NCBI GenBank assembly: GCA_020860865.1
Contig: JAJBTL010000128.1
Span: 955 to 6,504, forward strand
DNA: 5,550 bases
Reading direction: 5' to 3'
Origin: Planctomycetota bacterium
Lineage (GTDB): Bacteria; Planctomycetota; SZUA-567
Below, piece after piece: positions 1-5,550 of this stretch. Numbering within the stretch: position 1 is the first letter of the stretch; each line of letters starts with the position of its first letter. The position numbers and the translations under genes are program-made. The notes under the pieces are model-generated. The model was not told the origin of the DNA, did no database searches, and saw only the letters and a list, made by a program, of their open reading frames with translations.

Positions 1-1
1 C

Positions 2-1603
2 GTCATGGTCGCCACCATGCTCATCCTGACGGTTGGCCTGTCGGTTCGCTACAGCATCAACCAGCTTGAACTGAGCCAGGAACAAAACCTCCACAACATC
101 GCCCATATCCTGGCGACGAGCGAACCGGTAATCACCGCCCTCAAGCAAGGCAGGAGCACGTCGACGCTGGACGCGTTCCTGGACGCCGTCATCGCCAACC
201 AGAACAACGTGGACATCATCACCATCGCCGATATGCATTCGGTTCGCCTCTATCATCCCGACCGTTCCCGAGTCGGCCAAACCTTCATTGGCGACGACGA
301 GGGACGCGCCCTCCGTGGCGAGCATTACCCCTCGCAGGCCGTGGGCACGCTCGGCTTTCAAAGCCGGTACTTTTATCCGGTCTACGATCACGACGGGCTG
401 CAACGCGGTTTTGTCCATGTCAGCATGCTTATGTCGAATTTGGATTCACTCAGGGCCAGCGTGCTCCGGGTCAACCTGCAGACGTTGGCCATCGTTCTTG
501 TCGTCGGCGGTCTGGCTGCCGGGATATTGACGATGAGCATCAAACGATCGCTCCTTGGCTACGAGCCGGATCAGCTTGCCCGGTTCTTTGTGCAGCGGGG
601 CGACGTCATGGATTCATTGGAGGAAGGCATACTCGCCATCGACGACCATGGGTCCATCATCCTGGCGAACAACGCGACCGAGAAAATTGTGGGAATGAGC
701 GAAAAAGAGATGCGCGGCCGGGACGTCGACGAGGTCATTCCCCAAATCGACCTGAAGCAAAGCCTCGGCGGCGCCACGGATCATAACCGCGCCGTCACCC
801 TTGGCGACGAGAATATCCTCTACAGCCGCCTGCCGCTGATTGGCAAGCACCGGCTTATCGGCGCGATGGCTTTAATGCGCGACCATTCCGAAGTCACCCG
901 GATGGCGGAGGAGTTGACCGGGGTCAACCATCTTCTGGACGCCCTCCGCGCCAACACTCACGAATTCATGAATCGCCTGCACGTGATTCTCGGATTGCTC
1001 CAGGGCGGCAACGTGGACGAGGCCAAACGCTACATCATGGACATCAGCCAGTTGCAACGCGCCACCATCACCACCATGACGAAGACCATCGAGAACCAGA
1101 CGCTGGCCGCCCTGATCCTGGGAAAAATCAACCGTTGCAACGAACTGGGGATTCGCATGCATATCCGGAGCGACAGCGCCATTCCCCGCCGCAGCCGGTA
1201 TCTTCCGACCACGGCGCTCGTCACTATCGTCGGTAATCTGGTGGAAAACGCCATTGACGCCATCAACGAGCACGGTGCCTCCGAAGGCGAGGACGAGATC
1301 GCGCTTCTCATTGGCGAAGACGAACAGGCCCTGAGAATAAGCCTTGACGACACCGGCGTCGGCCTGTCCCCGGAAGAACTCGAACGGCTCGACCGTCCCG
1401 GTTATACCACCAAGGGCGCCAACCGGGGTACGGGGCTTGGTCTCATCCGGAGTATTGTGGAGAACTACGGCGGCGGTATGACGGTGGACTCGGAAAAAGG
1501 CGTCGGTACCTCGATAACGCTGGTCTTTATGCAGGCCCGTCACGTCTCGCGAAGGCTCGACAGCATTCGACTGGCATCCGCCGACAGTGGAGGGCGGTCA
1601 TGA
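2..1603 (+). CDS. Sensor histidine kinase, CitA/DcuS family (5'-partial)
   Basis: Membrane sensor kinase that senses an external di- or tricarboxylate and phosphorylates the regulator encoded next. The frame is open to the left edge. The ATG at 5 (residue 1 in this numbering) falls inside the first membrane helix, of which only about 14 hydrophobic residues remain, so the true start lies upstream. Order of parts: end of helix 1 (1-14); periplasmic PAS-like sensor domain (about 20-150) with R81, H84, F94, R121 and F123; helix 2 (about 157-178); cytoplasmic PAS (about 195-292); dimerisation and phosphoacceptor segment with H319 in THEFMNRLHVILGLLQ; HATPase with N box NLVENAID (411-418), G1 DDTGVGL (448-454) and G2 GTGLGL (475-480). 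All catalytic boxes are intact. The length matches DcuS/CitA (about 540). R121-x-F123 resembles DcuS (Arg147, Phe149) more than CitA, so a C4-dicarboxylate ligand is favoured but not proven. It overlaps the next gene by 4 bases. Confidence 0.94.
   Translation, partial: VMVATMLILTVGLSVRYSINQLELSQEQNLHNIAHILATSEPVITALKQGRSTSTLDAFLDAVIANQNNVDIITIADMHSVRLYHPDRSRVGQTFIGDDEGRALRGEHYPSQAVGTLGFQSRYFYPVYDHDGLQRGFVHVSMLMSNLDSLRASVLRVNLQTLAIVLVVGGLAAGILTMSIKRSLLGYEPDQLARFFVQRGDVMDSLEEGILAIDDHGSIILANNATEKIVGMSEKEMRGRDVDEVIPQIDLKQSLGGATDHNRAVTLGDENILYSRLPLIGKHRLIGAMALMRDHSEVTRMAEELTGVNHLLDALRANTHEFMNRLHVILGLLQGGNVDEAKRYIMDISQLQRATITTMTKTIENQTLAALILGKINRCNELGIRMHIRSDSAIPRRSRYLPTTALVTIVGNLVENAIDAINEHGASEGEDEIALLIGEDEQALRISLDDTGVGLSPEELERLDRPGYTTKGANRGTGLGLIRSIVENYGGGMTVDSEKGVGTSITLVFMQARHVSRRLDSIRLASADSGGRS
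1589..1594 (+). promoter_or_regulatory. Ribosome binding site of the response regulator gene
   Basis: GGAGGG lies five bases before the ATG at 1600, inside the last codons of the kinase gene. It fixes the start of the regulator. Together with the ATGA stop/start overlap it indicates translational coupling of the two genes. Confidence 0.75.
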
Positions 1604-2271
1604 AGGTTTTAATTGTCGAAGACGATCCCATGGTCGCGCAAATCAACAAGGGATATCTGGACCCTATTCGCGGCATCGACGTGGTCGGCATGGTCGCGAA
1701 CGGTCGCGATGCCCTTGAGTTCGTCAAGGCCAATACGGTCGACCTCATCATCCTTGACGTCTATATGCCCCAGGTCAACGGGCTTGAACTGCTGACGGAA
1801 ATGCGGCGCGCCGGCTTGGAAATAGATGTCATCATGGTGACCGCCGCCAACGAAGCCGGGCATATTGACGCGGCGCTCCGGTTGGGGGTGGTCGATTATT
1901 TGGTCAAACCGTTCACCGAGACTCGCTTCAGGGAGGCGATAGGGAAGTGGGCGTTGAAGAAACGGATACTTCTCTCGACCGATGTTCTTAGTCAGGACCT
2001 TATCGACAAGATGATCGGGAGCGGCGGTGAGTCGCAGGTGCTTGCCGTCCGGAAAGGAATGCAGCCGGCGACCCTGAACACCATCATGGACGCGTTGAAG
2101 GATAATCCGGAAACGCGTTTTACCTGCGACGAACTGGCTTCGACCGTCGGCTTGTCCAAGGTCACCATCCGCCGTTACCTCAATCACTTGGTCGAGGAAC
2201 GCATGGCCGAAAGCATGATAGACTACGACACCGGCGGCCGTCCGAGCGTGAGGTATCGAGTGAAGAAATAA
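1600..2271 (+). CDS. Response regulator, CitB/DcuR family
   Basis: Cytoplasmic DNA-binding partner of the upstream kinase, 223 residues, close to the usual length of DcuR/CitB (about 230-240). The receiver domain (1-118) has the acidic pocket E7-D8-D9, the phosphoacceptor D53 in LILDVYMP, the switch residue T81 and the conserved K103 in VKPF. A linker follows with the family-typical KGMQPATLNTI (152-162). The C-terminal helix-turn-helix is at about 172-200, with TCDELASTVGLSKVTIRRYL giving the two helices and the turn. This domain type is that of CitB/DcuR, not the NarL or OmpR classes. The start is set by GGAGGG five bases upstream and the ATGA overlap with the kinase. No clear intrinsic terminator follows. 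In known relatives the targets are transport and metabolism genes for citrate, fumarate, succinate or malate. None is in this window, so the targets here are unknown. Confidence 0.95.
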   Translation: MKVLIVEDDPMVAQINKGYLDPIRGIDVVGMVANGRDALEFVKANTVDLIILDVYMPQVNGLELLTEMRRAGLEIDVIMVTAANEAGHIDAALRLGVVDYLVKPFTETRFREAIGKWALKKRILLSTDVLSQDLIDKMIGSGGESQVLAVRKGMQPATLNTIMDALKDNPETRFTCDELASTVGLSKVTIRRYLNHLVEERMAESMIDYDTGGRPSVRYRVKK

Positions 2272-2360
2272 CGGGAAGATCCAGAAGCGCGAAACCACCA
2301 GATAGAGTTGACAGCGAAATTTCCCAAAATGGTTTTTTCATGAATCATAGCGCCTCATTG

Positions 2361-2369
2361 TGTTATCAT
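2361..2369 (+). promoter_or_regulatory. Putative extended -10 promoter element
   Basis: TG-T-TATCAT matches an extended -10 (TGn plus five of six bases of TATAAT). The hexamer 17 bases upstream (2341-2346) is a poor -35, as is common when TGn is present. Transcription would begin near 2375-2377, leaving a leader of about 140 bases before the ATG at 2519. This is a motif match only. If real, it makes the ATG at 2375 an unlikely start codon. Confidence 0.35.
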
Positions 2370-2403
2370 TTAGCATGGGTAAAGCCAAAGAGAATGGCAA
2401 TCG

Positions 2404-2416
2404 GAGAGGGAAAAGG
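2404..2416 (+). repeat. Direct repeat copy 1 (GAGAGGGAAAAGG)
   Basis: This is identical over 13 bases to 2505-2517. Both copies are preceded by AATC (with one extra G here), so the similarity extends to about 17 bases with one insertion. This copy resembles a Shine-Dalgarno sequence but is followed only by GTG GGA AAA TAA (2418-2429), a three-codon frame. Confidence 0.8.
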
Positions 2417-2433
2417 GGTGGGAAAATAATTAA

Positions 2434-2447
2434 CCCACGGAAGTGGG
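2434..2447 (+). other. Small leader hairpin with GGAA tetraloop
   Basis: CCCAC (2434-2438) and GTGGG (2443-2447) form a 5-bp stem closed by GGAA, a GNRA-type tetraloop. The same CCCAC can instead pair with another GTGGG at 2418-2422 across an A/T-rich 11-base loop, so the two hairpins are mutually exclusive. No T-run follows, so it is not an intrinsic terminator. Function unknown. Confidence 0.4.
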
Positions 2448-2468
2448 ATTGCGTTGATGGGCGTGCTG

Positions 2469-2486
2469 GCGGTGCGGGAACGCCGC
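2469..2486 (+). other. Leader hairpin upstream of the ribosome binding site
   Basis: GCGG (2469-2472) pairs with CCGC (2483-2486). The stem extends by one G-T wobble and one G-C pair to six pairs around a CGGGAA loop. It sits 18 bases upstream of the Shine-Dalgarno sequence and has no T-run. It may influence translation initiation or mRNA stability, or may be incidental. Confidence 0.3.
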
Positions 2487-2504
2487 ATGGGGAAGAACAG
2501 AATC

Positions 2505-2517
2505 GAGAGGGAAAAGG
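2505..2517 (+). promoter_or_regulatory. Ribosome binding site of the autotransporter-like gene; direct repeat copy 2
   Basis: GAGAGGG (2505-2511) lies seven bases before the ATG at 2519, a good Shine-Dalgarno position. It decides the start over the in-frame ATG at 2375. The whole 13-base element is a perfect copy of 2404-2416. Confidence 0.7.
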
Positions 2518-2518
2518 C

Positions 2519-2605
2519 ATGCAGAGAACACGGCGGCGATTCCATGTGCTGGCCGCGCTCGCGGCGGTGGCGGGTCTTCTCACCGGCGGTGTGGCGCGGG
2601 GAGGG
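2519..2605 (+). other. Signal peptide coding region
   Basis: The first 25-30 residues form a classic n/h/c pattern: basic MQRTRRRF, hydrophobic VLAALAAVAGLL, then TGGVARGGEF with small residues for signal peptidase I. A TRRRF stretch partly resembles the twin-arginine motif (S/T-R-R-x-F), but positions after F (H, V) do not fit the usual L-K. Confidence 0.75.
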
Positions 2606-5550
2606 GAGTTTCTGTTCGAGTGGACGGGACAGTGGAATCATGGGAGTTTTAATTTCACGTTTGTACCATCCTTAAGCGATGCCGAATTGGTGACTGGTTC
2701 CCAGCTTACGGGAATCAGAATTCAGGGAAATGGAGTGGACGGTGAGACTGTTTCTGGTGCCAAGTTGGTCGGGTTTGGGGCATGGGCGCTCGATACCCTG
2801 ACCATTATAGATGCCGGAACCAACGGTACTGTAGTATTTGATGGGACCGGAACCTTCGCCTACGGAGGCGATTTGCAAATCACGACAGGCGGGATGCAAA
2901 TAAATGTGGATTCGAATGCCACATTCCCCACCTCTCGTTTCACTTTAGTCTCTGACACGGTCCTCACGATAACTGGGAGTCTTGCAACTGCCTCTACAAT
3001 CGATTCGCTGGACAGTAATTTCGCAACCTCCAACGTCGATTTGCAGAACGTCGCGCTGACCTTGTCCGGCGGTAAGGGAATCGCCTCCGATTTCGCCGGC
3101 AAAATCACTGGCAGCGGTTCCATCGTCATTGATGGCGGGATCACGCAATCCTTTAGCGGCGATAGTACATATAACGGCGGGACGACTATCAGGGGAGGCG
3201 GAAAACTCACCGTCGGCAGAGACGAGAGCCTTGGATTGTCTGGCGTCGTCCTTGACAACCCGTATGGCGAATTGACGTTGGAAAACGGCACCCTGAAAAC
3301 CACCGGAACGTTCCAAATGGACCGCCGGGTGATTGCGAATAACGGCACCCTGGAGGTCGACGCGGGGACCACGTTGACCCTCACCGGGAATCTCACCGAC
3401 TCCTTGTCCAAGACTGGCGAGGGAACGCTTAAATTGCAGAATAGTTCCATCTCCTCGGTAACGCTGACGCAGGAGGCGGGGATTGTGGATCTGAATACAG
3501 CCGCATCCCCCGGCCTGACCTACATACAAAATGGCGGCACCTTGCTGGCGCATGATGGATACGCGTTCCGGAGCGCCATATTCAAAGGCATCCTCGACGT
3601 TCCGGGAGAACTCACCTTCAACCAGCCGTCGAAATTCGACGGCGCCACCATCAAGGCGACAAAGGAAACGAGCATAACAGGCGCAGGGACAGTAGAATTC
3701 GACGGCGCGCCGACCGTCGTCGAATTCGACGCTGCGGGCGCCGACGACGGCGAATATAACCTTATAACGGCCACGAGCTTTACGGGCTCGAACGTTTCCG
3801 ACCTGCTATCCATGATCCCCGCCAATCTCGGGACCGGGAAGCGGGCGTATTCCCTTGTCGGCAGTTCCCGTTTCTCCGTCAAGGTATTCAGCGGCACGAC
3901 GGACCTGACATGGGCCGGAACAGCCTTCGAGACCTCGTGGAGCACCTCGGAAAGCGACAGAAACTGGACGGTGGAGACAGGCGGCAGTAACGTCTATTTC
4001 AAGAACGGCGACAGCGTCTTATTCACGGATGCAGCGACTGTAAAAGACATCACTGTCGCCGCCGGCGGCGTCGAGGTCGGCTCCATGGCGGTGACGGGGA
4101 CAGGGTACGCATTCAACGTGACGGCCGGCTCGAGCCCGGCCATCAAGGCGGACACCACCATCGCCTTCGGTGGCGCCACCCTGAACATTACAGGATACAC
4201 TCCCGACGAAACCGGCATCCCGGCGGAAGGCTATACCCACCGGCAAACCGTCCTCGAAGCCGGCACTTCGATTACCGGGTTCAACGGTACTGTCAGCGTT
4301 GCAGGTCAGCCGACCGCCGATTTCCTCGTGGCACAGGCTCGACAGATTTCCGATCCAGACGATGGCAAGGAAAAAGTGGTGGTCGAGACCAGCCTTACCT
4401 GGTACAGCGAAGATCCCTCACGAAAAGCCCATGGCGATTTTGAAATTATGGGCGGTAACATTTTCACCCTTGGCGCAAAGTTGGCGGATAACGACACCTC
4501 GTCAAATCTTCTCAATCCCTGGGACGGTAAAAGCCTGACCAAAAAAGGCACCGGCACACTCGTCCTCACCGCCGCCAACGAATACACCGGCGACACGACA
4601 ATAGAGGCAGGCACCCTCTCGCTCAAGGACGGCGGCTCCATCGCCGACTCCAGCGAGGTGAAGCTGGACGGCACCAACGTCGCGGCCCTCGACATCAGCG
4701 AGGCGACATCTTCCACCGTGGACATCAAAAAGCTGTCCGGCGGCGGCGCCAACGCAACGGTCGTTCTCGGCGGCAACACCCTTCGCGTCGGCAACGGATT
4801 GATCACAACGGACAGCCGCACCTTCAGCGGAATCCTCTCGGGCGCGGGCAACCTGGAGAAAGCCGGGGACGACACGCTGACGCTCGAAGGAGTTAATGAG
4901 TATACCGGAACCACCACTATTTCAGGCGGTACGCTGGCTCTCAGTGGAGACGGTTCCATCGCCGAATCGTCGTCCGTGCAATTTACAGGTCTAGTCGGGT
5001 CGACGCTCGATGTCAGCGGAGTGAACGCGCCGGCCACGATAAATAACCTGTCAAGCGCCACCAACTCCGGAGAAATTGTTCTCGGTTCGAAAACCCTGAA
5101 CATCGTCAACACCGGCGACACTTCATTTGGCGGCCTCTTCATGTCGGCCGCGATCAGGGGGGAAATGAGCAAGTCGGGCCTCGGCACACTGACGCTCAGC
5201 GGTTCTTCGACCGACCACTTCCGCGGCACCATGAGGCGGACCGATGGCGAGGTCGACTTCACCAATTCCAACGGCCTGGCAAACGGCTCTTTCATGCAGA
5301 CAAGCGGGGAACTCACCACCGGCTCGGCCACGAAGTTCAAGTCCGGCGTGTTTTCCGGCACGCTTACTCCCACGGAAACCCTTACCCTCGGGTCCGCGAC
5401 GTTCAACGGCGCGACCATCAAGATGGGATTGCGGAGTCAGATCGTGGTCATCGGCACGGCGACATTCACCGGATTGACACATTTCAACTTCGACGGCGCC
5501 GGCCGCGATCCCGGCGCCTACGAACTCTTGACCTCGACCGGCCTCACCGG
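2519..5550 (+). CDS. Autotransporter-like beta-helical surface protein with PATR repeats (3'-partial)
   Basis: Secreted repeat protein, probably the passenger of a type V autotransporter or adhesin. The frame runs without a stop from the ATG at 2519 to the window end (at least 1010 residues). The start has GAGAGGG seven bases upstream and is followed at once by a signal peptide: basic R3, R5-R7, then a hydrophobic core at 10-22, with cleavage likely near 26-29. The mature part is rich in Gly, Thr, Ser, Ala and Val, has no cysteine, and consists of short beta-strand-like repeats. PATR-type cores (K-x-G-x-G-T-L-x-L, then NEYTG-x-TTI-x-x-GTL) occur at 675 and 781, with weaker ones at 298 and 885. 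A related strand-turn unit is near 215-230. A Trp-rich segment (W465, W474, W483) with FKNGDSVLF, and LTWYSEDPSRKAHG near 626, separate the modules. The module at 298-423 recurs from 885. The C-terminal barrel is outside the window, so secretion through a barrel is inferred. The ligand or host target is unknown. Confidence 0.85.
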   Translation, partial: MQRTRRRFHVLAALAAVAGLLTGGVARGGEFLFEWTGQWNHGSFNFTFVPSLSDAELVTGSQLTGIRIQGNGVDGETVSGAKLVGFGAWALDTLTIIDAGTNGTVVFDGTGTFAYGGDLQITTGGMQINVDSNATFPTSRFTLVSDTVLTITGSLATASTIDSLDSNFATSNVDLQNVALTLSGGKGIASDFAGKITGSGSIVIDGGITQSFSGDSTYNGGTTIRGGGKLTVGRDESLGLSGVVLDNPYGELTLENGTLKTTGTFQMDRRVIANNGTLEVDAGTTLTLTGNLTDSLSKTGEGTLKLQNSSISSVTLTQEAGIVDLNTAASPGLTYIQNGGTLLAHDGYAFRSAIFKGILDVPGELTFNQPSKFDGATIKATKETSITGAGTVEFDGAPTVVEFDAAGADDGEYNLITATSFTGSNVSDLLSMIPANLGTGKRAYSLVGSSRFSVKVFSGTTDLTWAGTAFETSWSTSESDRNWTVETGGSNVYFKNGDSVLFTDAATVKDITVAAGGVEVGSMAVTGTGYAFNVTAGSSPAIKADTTIAFGGATLNITGYTPDETGIPAEGYTHRQTVLEAGTSITGFNGTVSVAGQPTADFLVAQARQISDPDDGKEKVVVETSLTWYSEDPSRKAHGDFEIMGGNIFTLGAKLADNDTSSNLLNPWDGKSLTKKGTGTLVLTAANEYTGDTTIEAGTLSLKDGGSIADSSEVKLDGTNVAALDISEATSSTVDIKKLSGGGANATVVLGGNTLRVGNGLITTDSRTFSGILSGAGNLEKAGDDTLTLEGVNEYTGTTTISGGTLALSGDGSIAESSSVQFTGLVGSTLDVSGVNAPATINNLSSATNSGEIVLGSKTLNIVNTGDTSFGGLFMSAAIRGEMSKSGLGTLTLSGSSTDHFRGTMRRTDGEVDFTNSNGLANGSFMQTSGELTTGSATKFKSGVFSGTLTPTETLTLGSATFNGATIKMGLRSQIVVIGTATFTGLTHFNFDGAGRDPGAYELLTSTGLT
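3410..3787 (+). repeat. Passenger module, copy I (residues 298-423)
   Basis: It starts with KTGEGTLKL, passes FDGATIK (373-379) and EFDAAGADDGEYNLIT (402-417), and ends with SFTG. It is collinear with 5171-5550 with only small gaps. The DNA is much more diverged than the protein pattern, so the duplication is old or the protein pattern is under selection. It is followed by the Trp-rich W465/W474/W483 segment. Confidence 0.7.
4541..4624 (+). repeat. PATR-type repeat 1 (residues 675-702)
   Basis: KKGTGTLVL followed by NEYTGDTTIEAGTLSL matches the passenger-associated transport repeat pattern of autotransporters. It is followed by DGGSIADSSEVKLDG, which also recurs after repeat 2 as GDGSIAESSSVQFTG. 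Confidence 0.8.
4859..4942 (+). repeat. PATR-type repeat 2 (residues 781-808)
   Basis: KAGDDTLTL followed by NEYTGTTTISGGTLAL aligns without gaps to repeat 1, exactly 106 residues later. Synonymous positions differ widely (for example the codons of NEYTG), so this is not a recent DNA duplication. Confidence 0.8.
5171..5550 (+). repeat. Passenger module, copy II (residues 885 to window end), beginning with a degenerate PATR core
   Basis: KSGLGTLTL starts the module 104 residues after repeat 2, but the usual YTG-x-TTI part is replaced by DHFRGTMRR. FNGATIK (962-968) and NFDGAGRDPGAYELLT (990-1005) match copy I at offsets of 587-589 residues. The window ends at the point matching the TG that closes copy I. 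Confidence 0.7.

Larger units (their letters stand above)
2272..2518 (+). promoter_or_regulatory. Non-coding leader between the regulator and the autotransporter-like gene
   Basis: This 247-base gap has lower GC than its flanks and no convincing gene. It contains a T6 run at 2333-2338, four TCAT tetramers at 2338-2369, a TGnTATCAT promoter-like element, two short hairpins (2434-2447 and 2469-2486) and a 13-base direct repeat (2404-2416 and 2505-2517). The length and content suggest that the downstream gene has its own promoter and a 5' leader of about 140 bases. A frame matching the downstream gene is open from 2351 and has an ATG at 2375, but that ATG has no Shine-Dalgarno sequence. Confidence 0.55.

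Noticed and set aside
872..2298. Minus-strand open frames of 223 and 229 codons (872-1543, 1609-2298)
   Set aside because: They are antisense to intact, clearly recognisable kinase and regulator genes and have no recognisable motifs.
2308..2338. Consensus-like -35 TTGACA at 2308-2313
   Set aside because: No acceptable -10 lies 15-19 bases downstream; the sequence there is TGGTTTTTT. It stays an isolated hexamer.
2323..2338. Possible intrinsic terminator (CCA-AAA-TGG followed by T6) after the regulator gene
   Set aside because: The stem is only three base pairs and the flanks cannot extend it without a large internal loop, so the T-run alone is insufficient. GGGAA (2273-2277) with TTCCC (2321-2325) encloses a 43-base loop and is equally weak.
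2485..2522. GCATG (2485-2489) pairing with CATGC (2518-2522) over the start codon
   Set aside because: The stem is five base pairs across a 28-base loop, too weak and easily due to chance.
2454..2675. 73-codon plus-strand open frame across the leader and signal peptide region
   Set aside because: It lies in a different frame from the signal peptide that starts at 2519, has no good ribosome site and has an arbitrary composition. The 2519 frame explains the region.
3634..3731. Three copies of ATTCGACG at 3634, 3697 and 3724
   Set aside because: All are in frame and encode FD(G/A)-type turns of the beta-helix, so the protein repeat pattern explains them.
2860..3945. Minus-strand open frames (2860-3450, 2945-3553, 3520-3945)
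   Set aside because: They overlap one another and the plus-strand passenger frame, and encode Pro/Val/Ser-rich shadow sequence.
4306..5421. 371-codon open frame on the minus strand
   Set aside because: It lies fully antisense to the autotransporter-like frame. It is a by-product of the GC-rich Thr/Gly/Ser codons, has no domain signature or ribosome site, and its composition is rich in Pro, Val and Ser as expected for such shadows.

Overview
The window looks like chromosomal DNA from a diderm (outer-membrane) bacterium of moderately high GC content. It holds three co-directional plus-strand genes. The organism cannot be fixed from the sequence. A CitA/DcuS-type two-component pair beside a large autotransporter-like surface protein would fit, for example, Synergistota, Desulfovibrionaceae or some gut proteobacteria. 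That placement is inference only.

Region 1 (left edge to 2271) is a two-gene operon with a 4-base ATGA overlap. The first gene is a membrane sensor histidine kinase of the CitA/DcuS family, and its extreme N-terminus lies off the left edge. The second is its CitB/DcuR-type response regulator. The periplasmic sensor domain keeps the arginine, histidine and phenylalanine residues known to bind C4-dicarboxylates in DcuS. The probable logic is: extracellular di- or tricarboxylate is bound, His319 is phosphorylated, the phosphoryl group passes to Asp53 of the regulator, and the C-terminal helix-turn-helix binds DNA.

Region 2 (2272-2518) is a 247-base non-coding leader of lower GC. It contains a plausible extended -10 promoter, helically phased TCAT tetramers, two small hairpins with one alternative pairing, and a 13-base perfect direct repeat. 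The second copy of that repeat is the Shine-Dalgarno region of the next gene.

Region 3 (2519 to the right edge) is one uninterrupted frame of at least 1010 codons with no stop. It encodes a secreted, cysteine-free, Gly/Thr/Ser-rich beta-helical passenger with PATR-type (passenger-associated transport) repeats, typical of autotransporter proteins. Its C-terminus, where a beta-barrel would be expected, lies beyond the window. The most notable structure is a higher-order duplication: a module of about 125 residues starting at residue 298 recurs from residue 885, and the window ends inside the second copy. The long minus-strand open frames here are shadows of this gene.

Whether the two-component system controls the autotransporter is a hypothesis based on position alone. 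I see no RNA genes, insertion sequences or CRISPR arrays.
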